This document shows positions 60,180-64,000 of a DNA stretch of 64,000 nt, in pieces; the stretch's first letter is position 1; every line of letters begins with the position of its first letter. Under the pieces are notes generated by a model. It did no database searches and was not told the origin of the DNA. It saw only the letters and a program-made list of their open reading frames with translations. The translations under genes were made by a program, and so were the position numbers. Source of the DNA: an uncultured Eubacteriales bacterium (GTDB taxonomy: Bacteria; Bacillota; Clostridia; Oscillospirales; Oscillospiraceae). Location of the stretch: NCBI GenBank assembly GCA_900549475.1, contig UROF01000003.1, positions 62,001 to 126,000 on the forward strand. The letters are read 5' to 3'.

Positions 60180-61907
60180 ATGGCAACTGAGAGCTATACC
60201 GGCAAAATCAACCGAAAGCTCAACAAAAAGCTGCGGATCGTGGAGGTGGCCGCCGGACGGCAGAAGGCTGATCTGGTGCTGAAAAATGCCGCCTATGTCA
60301 ATGTGTTCAGCAACGAGATCTGTCACGGTGACATTGCCGTGGCGGAGGGGCTGATCGTGGGTATGGGTTCCTACTCCGGCCAACAGGAAGTAGATATGGC
60401 CGGCAAGATCGTACTGCCCGGCTTTATCGATGCCCATATCCATCTGGAGAGCGCCATGGTCACCCCCCGTGAATTCGTCAAAGCCGTACTGCCCCACGGC
60501 ACCACTACCGTCATCTGTGACCCCCATGAAATTGCCAACGTCATGGGCACTGACGGTATTGAGTACATGCTCCAGGCCACCGAGGGGCTGCCGGTGGATG
60601 TGCGGTTCATGCTGCCCTCCTGTGTCCCCGCAACCCCCATGGATGAGAGCGGCGCCATCCTGGATTACCGCACCATCGATTCCTTCTACGACCACCCCCG
60701 GGTCCAGGGTCTGGCAGAGATGATGAACTTCCCGGGCATCATCGGCGCTGATCCCCAGGTACTGGAGAAGATCGTAGCCGCTCAGGCCCACCACAAGAAG
60801 ATCGACGGTCATGCCCCGGATATCAAAGATAACGACCTCAATGCCTATGTGGCCGCAGGCGTGTACTCCGACCACGAGTGCCATGATCCCGCCGATGCCA
60901 TCGCCAAGCTGGAACGAGGTCAGGTCATTATGATCCGGGAGGGCACCGCCGCCCGGAATCTGGAGGCCCTTCTGCCTCTCCTGACTCCGAAATATGCGGA
61001 CCGCTGCATGTTCTGCTGCGATGACAAGCATCCCAGCGATCTGCTGGAAAAGGGACACATTGACTACAACATCCGGGAAGCTATCCGCCACGGTGTGGAC
61101 CCCATCCTGGCTGTCAAAGTGGCCAGCCACAATGCCGCCAGGTACTACCTCCTCAATAACCGGGGCGCCATTGCCCCCGGCTATCTGGCAGACTTTGTTA
61201 TCATTGACAATTTCCAGGACTTCACCATTGAGCAGGTCTACAAGAAGGGCACTGTAATGTTCGATGGCAAGACTGTCACCGAATTTGCCGCCGCGGAGAT
61301 TGATCCCTACCTGGCCCAGAAGGCCCATGATACCTTCCATGTGGCCCACCTCACCGCTCAGGACTTCGCCGAGCGGCGGCCCCGTGGCATTATTGGTATG
61401 ATCCCCGGTGAGATCGTTACTGAGGATCAGGGTTACAGCGACCACATCGATGTGGAGTGGGATATCCTGAAGATTGCTGTCATTGAGCGCCACAAGAATA
61501 CCCGCCACATCGGTATTGGCTATCTCCAGGGCTACGGTCTCAAATCCGGCGCTATCGCCACCAGTGTAGCCCACGATTCCCACAATATCATTGTAGTAGG
61601 CACCAGCGAGGAGGACATGGCGGCAGCAGCCAACCGTATCGTAGAAAATCGGGGCGGCATCGTGGTCATGGACAAGGGAGAAGTGAAAGCAGAGGTGGTC
61701 CTCTCCATCGCCGGCATCATCAGCGACGACACCCTGGAGCATGTGAACCGGGATCTGGAAAACGCCAAGGAGGCTGCCTTCGATCTGGGCGTCAGCCGGG
61801 GTATCGATCCCTTCATGACCCTCAGCTTCATGTCCCTGCCCGTGATCCCCACCCTGCGCCTCACTACCCGCGGCGTCATCGATGTAATGACACAGCAGTA
61901 CATCTGA
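60180..61907 (+). CDS. ade: Adenine deaminase
   Basis: This 575-residue amidohydrolase-superfamily enzyme converts adenine to hypoxanthine. It has the metal-binding DAHIHLESAMVTP, HGTTTVICDPHEIANVMG, DGHAPDI and YSDHECHDPADAI, plus the C-terminal domain with RHKNTRHIGIGYLQGYGLKSG and VAHDSHNIIVVGT. The length is normal for the family. The ATG at 60180 follows AAAGGA by nine bases. A small membrane-protein gene follows 18 bases later, probably in the same transcript. Confidence 0.95.
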   Translation: MATESYTGKINRKLNKKLRIVEVAAGRQKADLVLKNAAYVNVFSNEICHGDIAVAEGLIVGMGSYSGQQEVDMAGKIVLPGFIDAHIHLESAMVTPREFVKAVLPHGTTTVICDPHEIANVMGTDGIEYMLQATEGLPVDVRFMLPSCVPATPMDESGAILDYRTIDSFYDHPRVQGLAEMMNFPGIIGADPQVLEKIVAAQAHHKKIDGHAPDIKDNDLNAYVAAGVYSDHECHDPADAIAKLERGQVIMIREGTAARNLEALLPLLTPKYADRCMFCCDDKHPSDLLEKGHIDYNIREAIRHGVDPILAVKVASHNAARYYLLNNRGAIAPGYLADFVIIDNFQDFTIEQVYKKGTVMFDGKTVTEFAAAEIDPYLAQKAHDTFHVAHLTAQDFAERRPRGIIGMIPGEIVTEDQGYSDHIDVEWDILKIAVIERHKNTRHIGIGYLQGYGLKSGAIATSVAHDSHNIIVVGTSEEDMAAAANRIVENRGGIVVMDKGEVKAEVVLSIAGIISDDTLEHVNRDLENAKEAAFDLGVSRGIDPFMTLSFMSLPVIPTLRLTTRGVIDVMTQQYI

Positions 61908-61925
61908 TCCCTTTGGAGGTGCCTG

Positions 61926-62117
61926 ATGAAAAGGAATCCGTTCCTCCCTGTCTATGTTCTGGCGGTGGTATGCAGCTTCCTGGCCGCTGCGGCAGGATTC
62001 TGGCTGATCAGCAGCTTTGACCTCACCCAGCCAGTACGGATTCTGTGCGGATTGGTATTTACCGCTGCGCCGATCCTCACCTTACTGTTGCTGCCTCTGG
62101 CGATTAAAAAAGCGTAA
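61926..62117 (+). CDS. Small hypothetical membrane protein
   Basis: This 63-residue protein has two membrane helices (VYVLAVVCSFLAAAAGFWLI and ILCGLVFTAAPILTLLLLPL). TTTGGAGG lies six bases before the ATG. It follows ade closely and ends before a strong hairpin. The function is unknown. Confidence 0.65.
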   Translation: MKRNPFLPVYVLAVVCSFLAAAAGFWLISSFDLTQPVRILCGLVFTAAPILTLLLLPLAIKKA

Positions 62118-62142
62118 TAGGATAGTTCGGTCTCTTGCAGAA

Positions 62143-62179
62143 AAAGTACCCCTCCGGGATCTACCCGGAGGGGTACTTT
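62143..62179. terminator. Bidirectional terminator
   Basis: Perfect 16 bp stem (62143-62158 with 62164-62179, loop ATCTA), with A and T flanks, between the ade unit and the convergent HAD gene. Confidence 0.85.
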
Positions 62180-62198
62180 CATCTATCAATTTCTATTC

Positions 62199-62666
62199 TC
62201 ACGTCCGCAGAGTGGCCCGAAGCCGGTCAGGCTTCAGCAACAGGTCCAGGCCGTCGGCGATGGAGGTGACCACCACATCCGACTGCCCCAGCAGCGCCCC
62301 GCAGCAGCCCTCCGGGCCAATAACGCAGACAGAGAGGGCACAGGCTTCCGCCATCTGCCAATCATTGAAGCCGTTGCCTATGCAGGCCACGCCCTCCCCC
62401 AATCTCTCTGCCACCTGCCGCTTGATGTCCCCCACATCGACAGTGGGATAGGTCAGCACCTCCACCGGCAGCCCCTTGCAGGCTGCGGCGGCAGTGCCAT
62501 GGGTGTCGGCCGTAACCACATGAATGGCCAGCGACCGGCTCAGGACCTCCAGCCGCTCCGCCACCCCATCTATCAGCATACCATCCTCCGCAATGGTGCC
62601 GTTGAAATCCAGCAGCAAATGGTTTATGGTCATATCTCCCTTGCCGGGAATGGATATGTTCAGCAT
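62199..62666 (-). CDS. HAD-superfamily protein, soluble P-type-ATPase-like group
   Basis: This 155-residue HAD-fold protein has the nucleophile motif LLLDFNGTIAEDG, Thr in VVTADTHGT and the distal acidic motif CIGNGFNDWQM. It resembles the soluble P-type ATPase-like COG4087 group. The second motif-I Asp of typical phosphatases is Asn here, as in that group, so the reaction may differ from simple phosphatase activity. GAAGGAGG lies six bases before the ATG at 62666. Confidence 0.82.
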   Translation of the reverse strand: MLNISIPGKGDMTINHLLLDFNGTIAEDGMLIDGVAERLEVLSRSLAIHVVTADTHGTAAAACKGLPVEVLTYPTVDVGDIKRQVAERLGEGVACIGNGFNDWQMAEACALSVCVIGPEGCCGALLGQSDVVVTSIADGLDLLLKPDRLRATLRT

Positions 62667-63079
62667 AGCATCCTCCTTCACAGCAGCCCACGTCTTTTAT
62701 CCGGCAGTATTATACCTTTCCGGCAGCTGTATCGTCAAGCCGGGTCCTTTCGGCTTCCTTGTTTTATATGTATAGTATATAATCAAATTCCACTCTGCAT
62801 TTTGTGCATTTTTTTGGTGGATGCGTCGGATATTTTTTCATCATGCACTTTTGCATTTCGCATTTTTTCTTGCAAACTATCTTAAAAGCTGCATCCCTCC
62901 ATTCAGCTTCTTGCATTTTACTCGATTTTGCAAGTTTTCCTTCGTCATCCATACGAAATTCAACGTATACCGCAATTCCTTATTCACAAAAAAAGACGCT
63001 TGTGCTACACTCAATGCATCAGAAGACGACAGGAGAACATCATTCTCCTGGTGAAATTACGATTGGAGGAAAAGGGAAC
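62667..63079 (+). promoter_or_regulatory. Upstream region and promoter of the aconitase-family gene
   Basis: A promoter TTCACA (62983-62988), 17 bp spacer, TACACT (63006-63011) lies ~70 bases before the start codon. The upstream AT-rich stretch 62790-62935 has many TGCA-centred motifs, including the inverted repeat CTTGCA-N13-TGCAAG (62910-62934), which could be regulator sites. No gene is supported in this gap. Confidence 0.6.
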
Positions 63080-64000
63080 ATGGTAGAAGTGATCAAAAAG
63101 GGCGCCTACCTGGTAGACGGAAAGATCGTCTGGGCGGAGGACCTGCCCGCCGGGGAAGCGCCTGACCAGGCCCGTGAAAAGACCATCGCCTACTCTATCC
63201 TGCGCGCTCACGACAAGAGCCAGGACGGCAAGAAAATGCGTCTGAAGTTTGACGCCCTGATTTCCCACGACATCACCTTCGTGGGCATCATCCAGACCGC
63301 CAAGGCGTCGGGCCTTACAAAATTTCCCATTCCCTATGCCATGACCAACTGCCACAACAGCCTGTGCGCGGTGGGCGGCACCATCAATGAGGACGACCAC
63401 GCTTTCGGCCTCTCCGCTGCCAAGAAGTACGGCGGCATCTACGTCCCCGCCAACCAGGCCGTCATCCACCAGTACGCCCGTGAGCGGCTGGCTGCCTGCG
63501 GCGGCATGATCCTGGGCAGCGACTCCCACACCCGCTACGGTGCTTACGGCTGCATGGGCGTAGGCGAAGGCGGCGGTGAGCTGGTCAAGCAGCTGCTGGA
63601 GAATACTTACGACGTGGCCGCCCCTGAGGTGGTCATGGTTTACCTCACCGGCAAGCCCCCCAAGGGCGTGGGTCCCCAGGACGTGGCCATCGCCCTGGTA
63701 GGCGCCACCTTCCCCAAGGGCGATGTGAAGAACAAGGTATTGGAGTTCGTGGGCCCCGGCGTGAAGGAGCTCAGCTGCGACTTCCGCATCGGCGTGGATG
63801 TGATGACCACCGAGACCTCCTGCCTGACCTCCATCTGGGAAACTGACGACACCATCAAGGCCTACTACGAGAACATCGGACGGCCCGAGGCCTTCCGGGA
63901 GCTGAAGCCTCAGAACGGCGCCTACTACGACAGCGTGGTGACCATCGATCTCAGCAAGATGGAGTGCATGATCGCCCTGCCCTTCCACCCCTCTATCGCC
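63080..64000 (+). CDS. Aconitase-family hydratase, 3' end outside the window
   Basis: The first 307 codons are visible and no stop occurs before the window ends. The sequence belongs to the aconitase/isopropylmalate dehydratase superfamily: AMTNCHNSLCAVGGT, LGSDSHTRYGAYGCMGVGEG and TTETSCLTSIWETD, where the Cys could be the first [4Fe-4S] ligand. It is closest in general character to the hydratase/YbhJ-like branch rather than to classical AcnA, but this is tentative. GGAGG lies 12 bases before the ATG. The substrate is unknown. Confidence 0.85.
   Translation, partial: MVEVIKKGAYLVDGKIVWAEDLPAGEAPDQAREKTIAYSILRAHDKSQDGKKMRLKFDALISHDITFVGIIQTAKASGLTKFPIPYAMTNCHNSLCAVGGTINEDDHAFGLSAAKKYGGIYVPANQAVIHQYARERLAACGGMILGSDSHTRYGAYGCMGVGEGGGELVKQLLENTYDVAAPEVVMVYLTGKPPKGVGPQDVAIALVGATFPKGDVKNKVLEFVGPGVKELSCDFRIGVDVMTTETSCLTSIWETDDTIKAYYENIGRPEAFRELKPQNGAYYDSVVTIDLSKMECMIALPFHPSIA

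Noticed and set aside
62764..62952. Minus-strand frame for a 62-residue cysteine-rich peptide (CKKKCEMQKC, KKCTKC)
   Set aside because: There is no ribosome site before its ATG, and the cysteines arise from the TGCA-rich repeats in the promoter region of the aconitase-family gene.

Overview
The window is a 64 kb piece of a moderately GC-rich chromosome from a low-GC-phylum (Firmicutes/Bacillota) anaerobe. A gut Oscillospiraceae-type clostridium is the best guess, but that is inference. Supporting signs are strong AGGAGG ribosome sites, near-consensus sigma-A promoters with 17 bp spacers, a T-box leader on pheST, a glmS ribozyme, ireB, a GerS-like lipoprotein next to alr, a BlaI/M56 regulatory pair and a Rex-controlled iron alcohol dehydrogenase. 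I see no rRNA, tRNA, CRISPR array, complete insertion sequence or prophage. Genes are dense, many overlap by ATGA, and convergent pairs usually share a bidirectional terminator.

Layout. 1-5.3 kb: cell-envelope operon (DUF5693 protein, csaB, murJ, acyltransferase). 5.3-10.5 kb: branched-chain amino acid ABC importer livJHMGF on the minus strand. 10.7-14.9 kb: blaI and a giant M56 protease fused to a LytR-CpsA-Psr (LCP) domain. 15-20.7 kb: DUF4870, PAP2, Rex-boxed Fe-ADH, aromatic-acid-exporter-like protein, membrane HTH protein and a LytTR/DUF3021 pair. 20.8-29.5 kb: six tightly packed minus-strand genes mixing a sugar-type ABC importer with a HlyD-like adaptor and a MacB-like protein. 29.7-33.3 kb: a duplicated glmS 3' end, glmS with its ribozyme, DUF421 and DUF4363. 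33.4-38.6 kb: nrdR, two unknown genes, mazF, and the nnrD-gerS-like-alr operon. 38.7-41.6 kb: HTH-cupin regulator, VanX-like dipeptidase, DUF819 transporter. 41.9-50.7 kb: T-box pheST, membrane HTH protein, ireB, an E2-like acyltransferase with an altered active-site motif, serC and serA. 50.8-55.5 kb: LD-carboxypeptidase, M20 amidohydrolase, gdhA, a phosphoribosyltransferase. 55.5-59.5 kb: a YtrA-type GntR-controlled ABC operon. 59.6-64 kb: small AT-rich gene, adenine deaminase, small membrane protein, HAD protein and the start of an aconitase-family hydratase.

How the genes work together. Much of the window concerns the cell wall: lipid II flipping, pyruvylation, D-alanine supply and turnover (alr, VanX-like, LD-carboxypeptidase), UDP-GlcNAc precursor supply (glmS), LCP ligation and BlaI-type sensing. 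A second theme is amino-acid and nitrogen metabolism (liv, serCA, gdhA, pheST, M20).

The most unusual items are the M56-LCP fusion, the hybrid importer/HlyD/MacB-like operon with a propeller-fused binding protein, the synonymously diverged copy of the glmS 3' end downstream of glmS, and the pair of Rex boxes bracketing the alcohol dehydrogenase promoter.
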